Notes: a model not told the origin generated them from the letters alone. Counted from the first letter of the stretch, positions 8,142-16,341 are shown. The stretch is DNA of 36,888 nt from Acidobacteriota bacterium (GCA_013290025.1 JABCYV010000018.1:1-36888); one strand, 5' to 3'. Numbers and translations are program-made.

Positions 8142-9845
8142 ATGAAAGAAAAGAAAGCTTGCTTGGCGGCTTTGTGTGTCCTCGCGCTGGCTATAGCAGT
8201 GCCCGTGGCTAACGCGCAGACCGTCAAAGTCCAGGGTGTCGGTTCTTCAGGAGTATTTCAGTCAGTCGGAGTTGCGGCGTTCAACGACCTTGCAGGTGGC
8301 GCTGGAGGAGGTGCTCACATTTGGACGAAGAAAGGCAACTGTCCATCCGGCGGCATCTGCGCAGCGATACATGATTCCCGTTCCGGCTCAATTCATGATG
8401 AATCAGGCAACGTGTGGGTTATTTGGGATGCAACTGCAAGCAACGTTTGGACATACGTGACCGTCGATACTATCGTTGGCAACCGCGCCTATTTCGCCAC
8501 TCCCCGGGCACAGCTTGTGCTGGACAGCTGCGCTAAGACCTCGGTGGGGGGATGCCCTGGAGCGCAACTGATTGCATCGTCCGTTATCGGTGGCGCGACC
8601 GACGCAGCCAGCATCCCTGACGCCATCTACAACAAGATTAACAACCTCGCCTTTACGGCTCTCATTACGGAACTTCGGCCCGAAGACGCAGCCCAAGAGC
8701 AGAAGCGAGTTGTCGGCACGTTGAACACGCTCAACTTAGCTGGTCTCGGTTACGGCACCGGCGCGAACACTCTGGTTGGCACGCCGATTCAAAGCGCCTG
8801 GACTACCGCCGTGGCCAACCCTGTCGCATTCAACATCAAGGGTACCGATCCTTTCACCAAGAAGCCAGTTCCACTTTACAACCAACAAAACCTTGGAGCT
8901 TATCCAGTTATTTGGGTCGCCAACCGCAAGAATGCGAGCGGGCTGGGATTGCAATCCGCTGGTAAGTTTGTCTATACAAACCTCAGCGACGCACATAACT
9001 CAGTGGCGTCCAAATCGTACCTCTTGCAGAAGCTGTACGGTGGAGCTGACGCCACGAACGGCTGTGGGACCTTCTTCATCAACTCCGCCTTCGCCAACGT
9101 TGCGATAACTCTCGTCCTGCGTGAGCCTCTCTCGGGTACCATGACCACGGCCGAGTTCGATGAGTACAGGAACGCCGGCAACACCACGAACTCGCAAGAG
9201 AAAGGGGTTGGGCAGCCAACCAGCGGCACGTCGGCGAACCCGTTAAACAAAGCCTGTAGTCCCAGCGGCGTTGGTACCAAGATTCGTGGAATTGGCACCG
9301 GCGAAGAAACCAAAGGCAATGGCAGCGGAACCGGCGGCATCCTGAACATTACCGATAGCCTGGGATATTTCTTCTGGAGCTTTGCCAACGGCTCACCTTT
9401 TAAGAGCAATCCCTCCCAGTACGGTTACTTTACCCTTGACAATGTTGACCCACTTAACATGACGTACGTCGACGGCACGATCCCGGCTTGCACGGCCCCG
9501 TGCGGCGTCGCTGTAAATACGTCATACCCACACCTTCGCGACGGCACCTACCGCGCCTGGACGATCGTGCGGGTAATTGACGCCGCTGGTGGGGACGCAA
9601 ACGTGGATGACCTGGTTACGCATGCTCAGGACGATGTGAACAGCGTTGAGCCTGACTTCGTTTCCTGGAACGCCACTCCCGATGGCGACAACGGAATGAC
9701 GTTTTATCGCTCGCATTTCACGGCGGACGGCGTCGCTGGTGTCAACAGCGAGACCGCCAACGATGAAAGGGGCGGAGATGTGGGCGGGAAAATCTTCGCA
9801 AGACCTGAACTCAACGACGCTGCTCACTTGAACAAAAAGCAGTAA
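8142..9845 (+). CDS. Secreted PstS-like substrate-binding-fold protein (tentative)
   Basis: The 567-residue protein starts at an ATG with AAAGGAGA upstream and has a standard signal peptide ending VANAQ. It opens with VQGVGSSGVFQSVGVAAFNDL, similar to the GSS opening of PstS-type periplasmic binding proteins, and has REPLSGTMTTAEF at residues 327-339, close to the R-x-x-S-G-T phosphate/anion-binding loop of the PBP-like superfamily. It is longer than a normal PstS (about 330-370 residues), with extra Gly/Asn/Thr-rich segments. No pstCAB genes follow. A role in binding phosphate or another oxyanion is inferred; alternative functions remain possible. The next gene starts 117 bases downstream on the same strand. 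Confidence 0.6.
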   Translation: MKEKKACLAALCVLALAIAVPVANAQTVKVQGVGSSGVFQSVGVAAFNDLAGGAGGGAHIWTKKGNCPSGGICAAIHDSRSGSIHDESGNVWVIWDATASNVWTYVTVDTIVGNRAYFATPRAQLVLDSCAKTSVGGCPGAQLIASSVIGGATDAASIPDAIYNKINNLAFTALITELRPEDAAQEQKRVVGTLNTLNLAGLGYGTGANTLVGTPIQSAWTTAVANPVAFNIKGTDPFTKKPVPLYNQQNLGAYPVIWVANRKNASGLGLQSAGKFVYTNLSDAHNSVASKSYLLQKLYGGADATNGCGTFFINSAFANVAITLVLREPLSGTMTTAEFDEYRNAGNTTNSQEKGVGQPTSGTSANPLNKACSPSGVGTKIRGIGTGEETKGNGSGTGGILNITDSLGYFFWSFANGSPFKSNPSQYGYFTLDNVDPLNMTYVDGTIPACTAPCGVAVNTSYPHLRDGTYRAWTIVRVIDAAGGDANVDDLVTHAQDDVNSVEPDFVSWNATPDGDNGMTFYRSHFTADGVAGVNSETANDERGGDVGGKIFARPELNDAAHLNKKQ

Positions 9846-9881
9846 AGTTGGTTGAATGCTTCATTGCTTGAATGCTTAAAA

Positions 9882-9919
9882 GAGGCAGAGACTGGCCAAA
9901 TCTGGCTATTCTCTGCCTC
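9882..9919 (+). terminator. Hairpin between PstS-like and hydrolase-like genes
   Basis: GAGGCAGAGA (9882-9891) is exactly complementary to TCTCTGCCTC (9910-9919), with an 18-base loop that contains a further partial pairing (TGGCC/GGCTA). There is no T-tract, so it may be an mRNA-stabilising or attenuating hairpin within an operon rather than a full terminator. Confidence 0.4.
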
Positions 9920-9962
9920 ACACTTTCTAGGAATCCCCTCGATCTGCCAAGGAGAAACGTTG

Positions 9963-11072
9963 ATGTCTGTCCGGAACATGCTCAAGACCCTCAAGTTTTT
10001 TTGCTTTGCCTTGCTCTTGTCGCTGTGCGCTCCTCCCAATGCCCTCTGGGCTCAGATAGCGCCCACGGCTCCTGCTGCGGATGATTCGAAGAGCGCGGCC
10101 GATCACAACCCCGATCACAACCCTAAGGCCGCCCAAGACTCGGATGAGCCCGAGGAGGACTGGAGCACTCCTTCGCTGCCAAAGGGCGTGCTGCGGCCTT
10201 CCGCTCCGCTGCAAGTAGAATTAGATGATGACGATCCAGCATTCACCCGTGAATACTTGTCCGTCCAGTGGCGGATTGGCGATCCGATTCACCTGTTCGT
10301 AATTAAGCCCAAAGGCGTGAAGAAGCCGCCCGTCATCCTTCATTTGTTCAGTTATCCCTCTGAGACCGATCGTTTCTTTGACGATGATGCCTGCACGTTT
10401 CTGACGAAAGATGGCTTTGCGGCTGTCGGCTTCGTGTCTGCGTTGACCGGACATCGCTACCATGACCGCCCCATGCGGGAGTGGTTCATCAGCGAGCTTC
10501 AGGAAGCGCTGGCGACTTCTGCGCATGACGTACAAATGATTCTCAACTATTTGGCGACGCGTGACGATCTGGACATGAATCGAGTCGGAATGTTCGGGGA
10601 TGGTTCGGGCGCAACCATCGCGATCCTGGCGTCCGCCGTAGACCCGCGGCTCAAGGTTCTGGACTTGATTGATCCCTGGGGCGACTGGCCCGACTGGCTG
10701 GCGAAGTCGACTCTAGTTCCCGAAAGTGAGCGGGCTGACTATTTGAAACCTGAGTTTCTGAAGAAAGTGGCTCCGCTTGATCCGGTCCAGTGGCTTCCGA
10801 AGCTGAAGGCGCAGAAAGTGCGTTTGCAGGAAGTGATGGACGTGAAGGTCACGCCGAGTTCGGCACGAGAGCGAATCGACGCCGCAGCGCCCCCGACGAT
10901 ACATCTTGTCCGCTACGACGATCGAAAGAGTTTCATGAAAGACGCTGTGGCCGACGGCAAGGCGCTCGATTGGCTCAAGCAGCAGGTGAAAAGCGGAGAG
11001 GCTCAAAAATACGTCGTGAATAGCGAATCAAAGGAACCTCGCAATTTCGGCGGCACAAAATCCGACCGCTAG
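9963..11072 (+). CDS. Exported alpha/beta-hydrolase-fold protein, nucleophile apparently lost
   Basis: Translation from ATG 9963 (AAGGAGAAACG upstream) gives 369 residues; the longer frame from 9852 lacks a ribosome-binding site. A signal peptide ends near NALWAQ, followed by an acidic, His/Asp-rich linker (about residues 30-65). The core resembles dienelactone hydrolase/acetylxylan esterase-like folds: PPVILHLFSYPS, an ALATSAHDVQMILNYLATRDDLDMNRVGMFG helix-strand unit and the elbow GDGSGA at residues 212-217. In register with G-x-S-x-G the nucleophile position is Gly214, with Ser next to it at 215, so it may be inactive or use a shifted serine. Probably co-transcribed with the upstream PstS-like gene. 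Confidence 0.7.
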   Translation: MSVRNMLKTLKFFCFALLLSLCAPPNALWAQIAPTAPAADDSKSAADHNPDHNPKAAQDSDEPEEDWSTPSLPKGVLRPSAPLQVELDDDDPAFTREYLSVQWRIGDPIHLFVIKPKGVKKPPVILHLFSYPSETDRFFDDDACTFLTKDGFAAVGFVSALTGHRYHDRPMREWFISELQEALATSAHDVQMILNYLATRDDLDMNRVGMFGDGSGATIAILASAVDPRLKVLDLIDPWGDWPDWLAKSTLVPESERADYLKPEFLKKVAPLDPVQWLPKLKAQKVRLQEVMDVKVTPSSARERIDAAAPPTIHLVRYDDRKSFMKDAVADGKALDWLKQQVKSGEAQKYVVNSESKEPRNFGGTKSDR

Positions 11073-11150
11073 CCTTTGCACTAACACAGCTTGGGGATAT
11101 TGCCGCATCGCAGATCAAGCGCGGTGTGTTTATGAAGTTTTAACGTCTCC

Positions 11151-11166
11151 GTCACATCCCTGTAAC
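11151..11166 (+). promoter_or_regulatory. Pho-box-like element upstream of TonB-dependent receptor
   Basis: GTCACATCCCTGTAAC contains GTCAC and GTAAC half-sites with an 11-base period (CCGTCAC then CTGTAAC) and a possible third degenerate unit (GGCATGT) 11 bases on. It matches the block at 7932-7947 at 13 of 16 positions. It lies 105 bases before the receptor start codon. A clear -10 is not evident; TAACTA or TATGTC at 11177-11186 are weak candidates. Confidence 0.45.
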
Positions 11167-11271
11167 AATCGGCATGTAACTATGTCTGCGCCTTCCTAAG
11201 TAGCCAACGCCCGACGTGAGTTCGGCGGGCGCCGCTCAAAGCGGCGATGCTCGTGAGCTTAAATTCTTTCT

Positions 11272-14200
11272 ATGCTTGGGGGTAGGGATTCTGTGAGATT
11301 GCGTCTCGTCTTGCTTTTTGTTGTTGGGTTCATCCTAGGTTCGGGAACGATTCTCGCCCAAGAAAGTACAACGCCAGTTGGAAACGCTGCGACTCCGGAT
11401 CAGGCAAAGGGTGCTATCACCGGGACCGTGAGCGATAAATCCGGGGCTGGAGTGTCAGGCGCGACCGTAAAGGTGACCAGCACGTCGGGAGAAATTGTGA
11501 CCGCGACGACCGATGACCAGGGCCTTTATGCTGTCGCAGATCTTGCCCCGGGTTCCTACGGAATCACGGTTGAGGTGCGCGGCTCAAAAATCTTCGAAGC
11601 CAGCATGAGTGTGAGTCCAGGCCAGGTGCTGACTGTGAGCGTTTCCGGAGTAACACCATTACAACCAGGCGCTAATGCAGGATCTCCTGCTGCACCGCCC
11701 CCTTCCGCTGCGCCCGGCGGCCCAACGGAATCGACTCCGCCGGTCTCAACCACGCCGGCGATGCCAAATGCTCCGGCGATCACGCAGGTTCCGAACGTGG
11801 CAAACCCAGCTGGCGCTTCCATTTCCGGCAGTGTCAGTGATCAGACTGGAGCAGTCATCATCGGCGCGGAGATTAAAGTCACGGACTCAAAGGGTGTCAC
11901 TCTGGCGGCTACTTCCGACTCGCAAGGCAACTATTCCGTAAAAGGGTTGGCTCCCGACACCTACAAGGTATCGGTTGCAGCAAAAGGGTTTAAGACATTC
12001 GAAGCGGCGAATATCAGTGTCGCCCTTGGGCAGCAGATCCCCCTCGACGCGAGTCTGGAGCCGGGGCAGGCAAGCACCGAAGTGAACGTGGAGGGTACGA
12101 AGGTAGCCGAAGTAGAGACCGAGAGCGCGAGTGTCTCTGGAACCATCACTCAGAAGGAAGTGGTCAAGATCGGACTGAATGGCCGCAATTTCACGCAGCT
12201 CATCGCACTAGCCCCGGGCGTCAGTAATCAGACGGGACAAGATGAGGCGAAGGTAGGAGTTACCGGTAGTGTGAAGTACAGCGTCAACGGCGGACGCGTA
12301 GAGTACAACACATTCGACGTAGACGGCAGCGATGTCTTGAACGCGGGACTCAACGGCGCTGAGAGCACTCTGATTGTTTACCCGAGCTTAGATGCGATCC
12401 AGGAAGTGAAGGTTTTGACTTCCAACTTCGGTGCGATGTATGGGCGAACCGCATCCGGCCAAGTGCTCGTGACCACAAAAGAGGGCGGAAGGCAATTTCA
12501 CGGGAACGGATACGAGTTCATCCGCAACGAATTTTTCAACGCCCGCAACTACTTTGACCAAACTACGAAGGCGCCTCTCTATCGTCGCAATGATTTTGGT
12601 TTTACCTTCGGCGGACCGATTTTCATTCCCAACGTCTACAACAACAACAGGGACAAAACTCACTTCTTCGTCTCCGAAGAATTTCACTACGAAAAGACTC
12701 CGATTGAATATAACGCTGCCGTGCCTACACTTGCTGAGCGAGCCGGCAATTTCAACGACGTTTGCCCACCTAGTTTCGGCAATAACTCCATTCCGTTTTC
12801 GCGGTCGCAATTCCCCGATTGCCCCCAATTCTCGCCCGTTGCAACATTTCCGAACAACACCGTAACTCAGCCGCAGACTCCCACTGGTCCGGGTAATTCC
12901 ACGATTGATGCCAATGCGCTGGCCATTCTGAACACAAATCTGATTCCTCTGCCAAATGCGGCTTCCGGTTGCAATTCAAGCCTTGTAGGTAAGACCGATC
13001 CGCAGACCGGGCAGCTTATCGCTCCTTGCTACGTCGCAACCCTCTCACCCGCCACTTACTGGCGCGAGGATCTATTCCGTATAGACCAAACCCTGACTGC
13101 GAAGATGTCGGCTATGTTCCGCTACCTGCACGATTCCTGGGACACGACGGTGTTGACCCCGCAGTGGGGCGCGGTCAGGAATACTTTTCCTACCGTGCAG
13201 AATCGTTTCGTAGGACCCGGTACCAACCTTGTGTTGCGTTTGACTAACACCTTTTCCCCGTCCCTTTTGAACGAATTTGTTGTCAGCTACACCAATTCGC
13301 ACATAACACTTACCAATCAAAATGGACCTGGCGGAGCTTCTGCCCAGAGACCGAGCGGCCTCAGTTTCACCCCCGGCACTCCTGATCCCGTTTCAGGCAG
13401 ACCGCAATATCCGATAGGTTATTTCTTCAACAACGGTTTCGGCGGAAAGGCGCCCGGCATTGTGATCGGGGGCAATAACGCAGAATATGGCGGAAATGGA
13501 TTCGCCGTAGACCCGTCCTACATGCCTTGGGAGCACAGCAGCCCAACCCTGCAGTGGCGGGACAATCTCAGCAAACAGTGGCGGAGCCATACCCTACAAT
13601 TCGGAGCTCAGTATTTCTACGCAACAAAGAGCGAGCTTAATGGCGCGATAGGAGCGGCCACCGGCGATCTTCAAGGCATCCTGACCTTCAGCAACGTAAA
13701 CCAGGGCTTCCAGGGAAACGGCACTGGTAACGCGTTCGCCAATTTTCTGGCCCAAACTGGCAATTTCAAGGCCCCTTTAAGCGCAATCGCAAGCTTCACA
13801 CAAGACAGCGCGCAACTCCGCTACTACAACCGTTATACGATCGCGGAACCTTACTTCCAGGACGACTGGAGGGTCACGCCTCGTCTAACCTTAAATCTGG
13901 GCCTTCGCTTGAGTCTATTTGGCACCTACCACGAGAAATATCTGCGGGCCTTTAACTTTGTGCCGACGGCATACAAACTCGCTCTTGCGACCCAGCTGCG
14001 CGTCGATCCCGGCACGGGGATTCTTCTCAACAACAAGGGACAAAGCCCAAAGCCCGTTCCCCTCGATCTGAATAACTTGGATCCCCGTCTTACGAATGGA
14101 TTGGTATTGTGCGGCGTGAATGGCGTGCCTGCGGGTTGCATGAAGGACCACCTCTTTAATTACGCTCCCCGCTTCGGGTTTGCCTGGGACCCACGGGGAA

Positions 14201-15753
14201 ATGGTAAGACCTCGATTCGGGGTGGCTACGGCATTTTTTTCGAGCATGGAACCGGCAATGAAGCGAATACTGGGTCGCTCGAGGGGAGCGCCCCTCTGGT
14301 ACTCACCATGACACAGCGCTTCCCCGCCAACTATGCGTGCATTGGCGGGGCGGCATTTGCCTTAGATCAGAACCCCGCCAATTGTCCCCAACCTGCTGGG
14401 GCGTTCCCTCTTAACATAACGTCCATCCCGACAACGGCAGTTTGGCCCTATGCGCAGCAGTGGAGTTTCTCGATACAACATGAGCTGCCGAAGGACATGG
14501 TGGCAACATTCGCCTATGTGGGCAGCAAGGGAACAAACCTGACGGTTCAGCGTCAGATTAACCAGCTTCACTCTGTATCGTCACAATTGAATCCGTTCGC
14601 GATACACGAGCCAATCATTGCCTCGACTGGATCTGGGGCAAACTCCGGCGACTGCGCTGGCTGGACTGGAGGAAGTTTCGCTCTGCTGAATGGGACCGTG
14701 GTCGGCAATCGGGATGCGTCCTACACCAATCTAGTGGCTGCCTGCCAGGGAATACTGGCGAGCGGCGCCACGCCTCCCGACGTCAACACTCTTCGACCGT
14801 TTATCGGGTTCGGCCAAATCTACTCTCTAGAAAATGCGGCGAATTCATCGTATAACGCCTTTCAAACAACACTCCGCAGAACGCGCGGCCCCCTCATCCT
14901 GGGTGTGAGCTATACCTACAGTCATTCGATTGACGAGGCTTCTGATCGTAGCGACAACACTTTTGTGAATACCTTCGATCTAGCTTCGAACCGGGCCAGT
15001 TCCGACTTCGACCAACGCCACCTTCTGAACGTCAGTTATGTGTACCAGCTTGAAGCTCTGTTCCAGCACGTACGGAATTTTTGGGCGCACATCGACGACA
15101 AACCCGATGAGACTGGCAGTTTTCCTCCCCTGCCACCGTTGCCCGGCAATAAGTTATCCGGCCTCGGTAGTGCGCTATGGGAAGGATGGGAACTGTCGGG
15201 AATTACTACATTTCAGTCCGGAACGCCCTTCAGTGTTGTCAACGGCGGCGGTAACAATGGCATCGGATTGCCAGATAATGCCGGCGTGGCCAACGGTATC
15301 GGTCCCGGTTCTTTTCCGGACATTGTGCGTGGCGCTCCCGCACCTAAGAGTAGCCAGATATCAGGAAGCTTTGGGCCTTTACTTGGGAACCCGTCTCAGT
15401 TCGTGGCGCCGCGCGGGCTCACCTTCGGGGATGCCGGGCGAAACTTTCTCAACAACCCTCATCGCTTGAACTTCGATACGGCTCTGCTGAAGCACTACAA
15501 GATAACCGAACGCAGCGAACTCGAATTCCGCGCAGAGGCGTTCAACATCTTCAATCACACTCAGTTCCGGATTTTCGACCCGAATAATCCCGGCAACAGC
15601 GGCAATAACGTTATCAATTGCTACGGTGGCGCTAATTACAACGCCGGTTATCAGGGACCTGCAACGGACTGTCTCACCGGGAATTCGTTCCTACATCCCG
15701 TGGATGCGCATCGCCCAAGGACTCTTCAATTTGGCGTAAAGTTCAGCTTCTAG
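11272..15753 (+). CDS. Oar-like TonB-dependent receptor with two regulatory-like domains
   Basis: The 1,493-residue outer-membrane protein has a signal peptide (to about residue 30, ILAQ), a first carboxypeptidase-regulatory-like domain (about 47-127, GAITGTVSDKSGAGVSGATV), a Pro/Ala-rich linker (128-180), a second such domain (about 183-265, ASISGSVSDQTGAVIIGAEI), a plug (about 285-410, with LNGRNFTQLIALAPGV and YSVNGGRVEYNTFDVDG) and a long beta-barrel. The barrel ends LQFGVKFSF, a C-terminal Phe typical of BAM substrates. The family imports large or complex substrates using TonB energy; the ligand is unknown. Start: ATG 11272 has no good Shine-Dalgarno, and GTG 11293 with GGTAGGGA upstream is a credible alternative that keeps the signal peptide. 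A Pho-box-like block precedes it. Confidence 0.92.
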   Translation: MLGGRDSVRLRLVLLFVVGFILGSGTILAQESTTPVGNAATPDQAKGAITGTVSDKSGAGVSGATVKVTSTSGEIVTATTDDQGLYAVADLAPGSYGITVEVRGSKIFEASMSVSPGQVLTVSVSGVTPLQPGANAGSPAAPPPSAAPGGPTESTPPVSTTPAMPNAPAITQVPNVANPAGASISGSVSDQTGAVIIGAEIKVTDSKGVTLAATSDSQGNYSVKGLAPDTYKVSVAAKGFKTFEAANISVALGQQIPLDASLEPGQASTEVNVEGTKVAEVETESASVSGTITQKEVVKIGLNGRNFTQLIALAPGVSNQTGQDEAKVGVTGSVKYSVNGGRVEYNTFDVDGSDVLNAGLNGAESTLIVYPSLDAIQEVKVLTSNFGAMYGRTASGQVLVTTKEGGRQFHGNGYEFIRNEFFNARNYFDQTTKAPLYRRNDFGFTFGGPIFIPNVYNNNRDKTHFFVSEEFHYEKTPIEYNAAVPTLAERAGNFNDVCPPSFGNNSIPFSRSQFPDCPQFSPVATFPNNTVTQPQTPTGPGNSTIDANALAILNTNLIPLPNAASGCNSSLVGKTDPQTGQLIAPCYVATLSPATYWREDLFRIDQTLTAKMSAMFRYLHDSWDTTVLTPQWGAVRNTFPTVQNRFVGPGTNLVLRLTNTFSPSLLNEFVVSYTNSHITLTNQNGPGGASAQRPSGLSFTPGTPDPVSGRPQYPIGYFFNNGFGGKAPGIVIGGNNAEYGGNGFAVDPSYMPWEHSSPTLQWRDNLSKQWRSHTLQFGAQYFYATKSELNGAIGAATGDLQGILTFSNVNQGFQGNGTGNAFANFLAQTGNFKAPLSAIASFTQDSAQLRYYNRYTIAEPYFQDDWRVTPRLTLNLGLRLSLFGTYHEKYLRAFNFVPTAYKLALATQLRVDPGTGILLNNKGQSPKPVPLDLNNLDPRLTNGLVLCGVNGVPAGCMKDHLFNYAPRFGFAWDPRGNGKTSIRGGYGIFFEHGTGNEANTGSLEGSAPLVLTMTQRFPANYACIGGAAFALDQNPANCPQPAGAFPLNITSIPTTAVWPYAQQWSFSIQHELPKDMVATFAYVGSKGTNLTVQRQINQLHSVSSQLNPFAIHEPIIASTGSGANSGDCAGWTGGSFALLNGTVVGNRDASYTNLVAACQGILASGATPPDVNTLRPFIGFGQIYSLENAANSSYNAFQTTLRRTRGPLILGVSYTYSHSIDEASDRSDNTFVNTFDLASNRASSDFDQRHLLNVSYVYQLEALFQHVRNFWAHIDDKPDETGSFPPLPPLPGNKLSGLGSALWEGWELSGITTFQSGTPFSVVNGGGNNGIGLPDNAGVANGIGPGSFPDIVRGAPAPKSSQISGSFGPLLGNPSQFVAPRGLTFGDAGRNFLNNPHRLNFDTALLKHYKITERSELEFRAEAFNIFNHTQFRIFDPNNPGNSGNNVINCYGGANYNAGYQGPATDCLTGNSFLHPVDAHRPRTLQFGVKFSF

Positions 15754-15781
15754 CGGAGGCCTGAGGGTCTCCCCCTTCTTG

Positions 15782-15810
15782 TTGACGCCTTGATCGCGCT
15801 GCCCTATACT
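15782..15810 (+). promoter_or_regulatory. his operon promoter (sigma-70 type)
   Basis: TTGACG (15782-15787) and TATACT (15805-15810) are separated by exactly 17 bases; each differs from consensus at one position. This is the best promoter in the window. A start site 7-10 bases after the -10 falls at 15817-15820, so the transcript would begin at or within a few bases of the leader-peptide ATG at 15820. Confidence 0.8.
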
Positions 15811-15819
15811 CGATTCGTT

Positions 15820-15894
15820 ATGACTTCGCTGTCACACGGCCATCGGCATCATCGTCATCACGTGGCCAACGTGTCGGCGGAGGTCTATACCTAG
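15820..15894 (+). CDS. hisL: his operon leader peptide (attenuator), 24 residues
   Basis: The frame ATG...TAG encodes 24 residues, six of them His: codon 6 (CAC), 8, 10, 11, 13 and 14, forming the run HGHRHHRHH at residues 6-14. Such density is what a His-tRNA sensor requires. Ribosome position over these codons would decide between the antiterminator (15871-15880 with 15921-15930) and the terminator at 15919-15956, which precedes hisI. There is no Shine-Dalgarno, and the predicted start of transcription is 0-3 bases before the ATG, so translation is probably leaderless. The functional class (HisL) is well known from enterobacteria; the peptide itself is too short for homology. Confidence 0.85.
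   Translation: MTSLSHGHRHHRHHVANVSAEVYT
15835..15873 (+). promoter_or_regulatory. Possible 5' protector hairpin of his attenuator
   Basis: GGCCA (15838-15842) pairs with TGGCC (15863-15867), and flanking CAC (15835-15837) can pair with GTG (15871-15873) across a bulge of AAC. The hairpin spans the His codons and takes the first three bases of the antiterminator arm, so it could play the part of the 1:2 stem in classic attenuators. Short and interrupted, hence tentative. Confidence 0.4.
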
Positions 15895-15930
15895 AAGCTA
15901 GCAATCATTCAAGGTTGAGCCCGCTGACGC
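15871..15930 (+). promoter_or_regulatory. his antiterminator pairing
   Basis: GTGTCGGCGG (15871-15880, leader codons 18-21) can pair over all ten positions with CCGCTGACGC (15921-15930), using two G-U pairs. The right-hand partner covers most of the left arm of the terminator stem, so the two structures exclude each other. A ribosome stalled on the last His codons (15856-15861) would leave most of the left arm free; one reaching the stop codon at 15892 would cover its end and favour the terminator. Confidence 0.75.
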
Positions 15931-15956
15931 AATGAGCGCAGCGGGCTTTTTGTTTT
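15919..15956 (+). terminator. Intrinsic attenuator terminator of his operon
   Basis: GCCCGCTG (15919-15926) pairs with CAGCGGGC (15939-15946); CGC/GCG extends it to eleven pairs with one bulged A, loop AATGA. TTTTTGTTTT follows immediately (15947-15956). It sits between the leader stop codon (15894) and the hisI start (15988), so it must be read through for the operon to be expressed. Confidence 0.92.
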
Positions 15957-15987
15957 GCCCACATTTTTGCGATAAGAAGACAAAACC

Positions 15988-16341
15988 ATGCTTGATCTCG
16001 ATTTCGACAAGATGCAAGGCCTGCTGCCGGCCGTGCTTCAGGATGCCGACACCTTGGCTGTACTCATGGTCGGCTTCATGAACCGTGAAGCGCTGCGGAA
16101 AACTCTAGAGATGGGATATGCCACATTCTTCAGCCGTACCCGTAACCAGCTTTGGACCAAGGGCGAGACCTCCGGCAATCTTGCCCGCGTGGAATCGGTC
16201 GCTACCGATTGCGATCGTGACACTCTCTTGCTTCGCGTGCGTGTACAAGGAGACGGGCATATCTGCCATCAGGGGAGCGTGTCTTGCTTTACTCAAGTTG
16301 TCAGCTGTCATGCAGCGGAGCGAAAAGCAGTCTTGCCATGA
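15988..16341 (+). CDS. hisI: Phosphoribosyl-AMP cyclohydrolase
   Basis: The 117-residue cytoplasmic enzyme opens the ring of PR-AMP in the third step of histidine synthesis. The family motifs are all present: [16 protein letters not shown] (49-64), the metal-binding DCDRD (74-78) and CHQGSVSCF (93-101), with Cys75, Cys93 and Cys100 as the zinc ligands. It is monofunctional, with no C-terminal HisE pyrophosphatase domain. It is the first structural gene after the attenuator and overlaps hisG by four bases (ATGA). The Shine-Dalgarno (AAGAAGA) is weak. The position of hisI at the front of the operon is unusual compared with enterobacteria, where it is last. Confidence 0.95.
   Translation: MLDLDFDKMQGLLPAVLQDADTLAVLMVGFMNREALRKTLEMGYATFFSRTRNQLWTKGETSGNLARVESVATDCDRDTLLLRVRVQGDGHICHQGSVSCFTQVVSCHAAERKAVLP

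Noticed and set aside
7937-8212. Small plus-strand frame upstream of the PstS-like gene
   Set aside because: It runs into the PstS-like gene in another frame, has no ribosome-binding site and no recognisable sequence; the region is better explained as a 5' leader.
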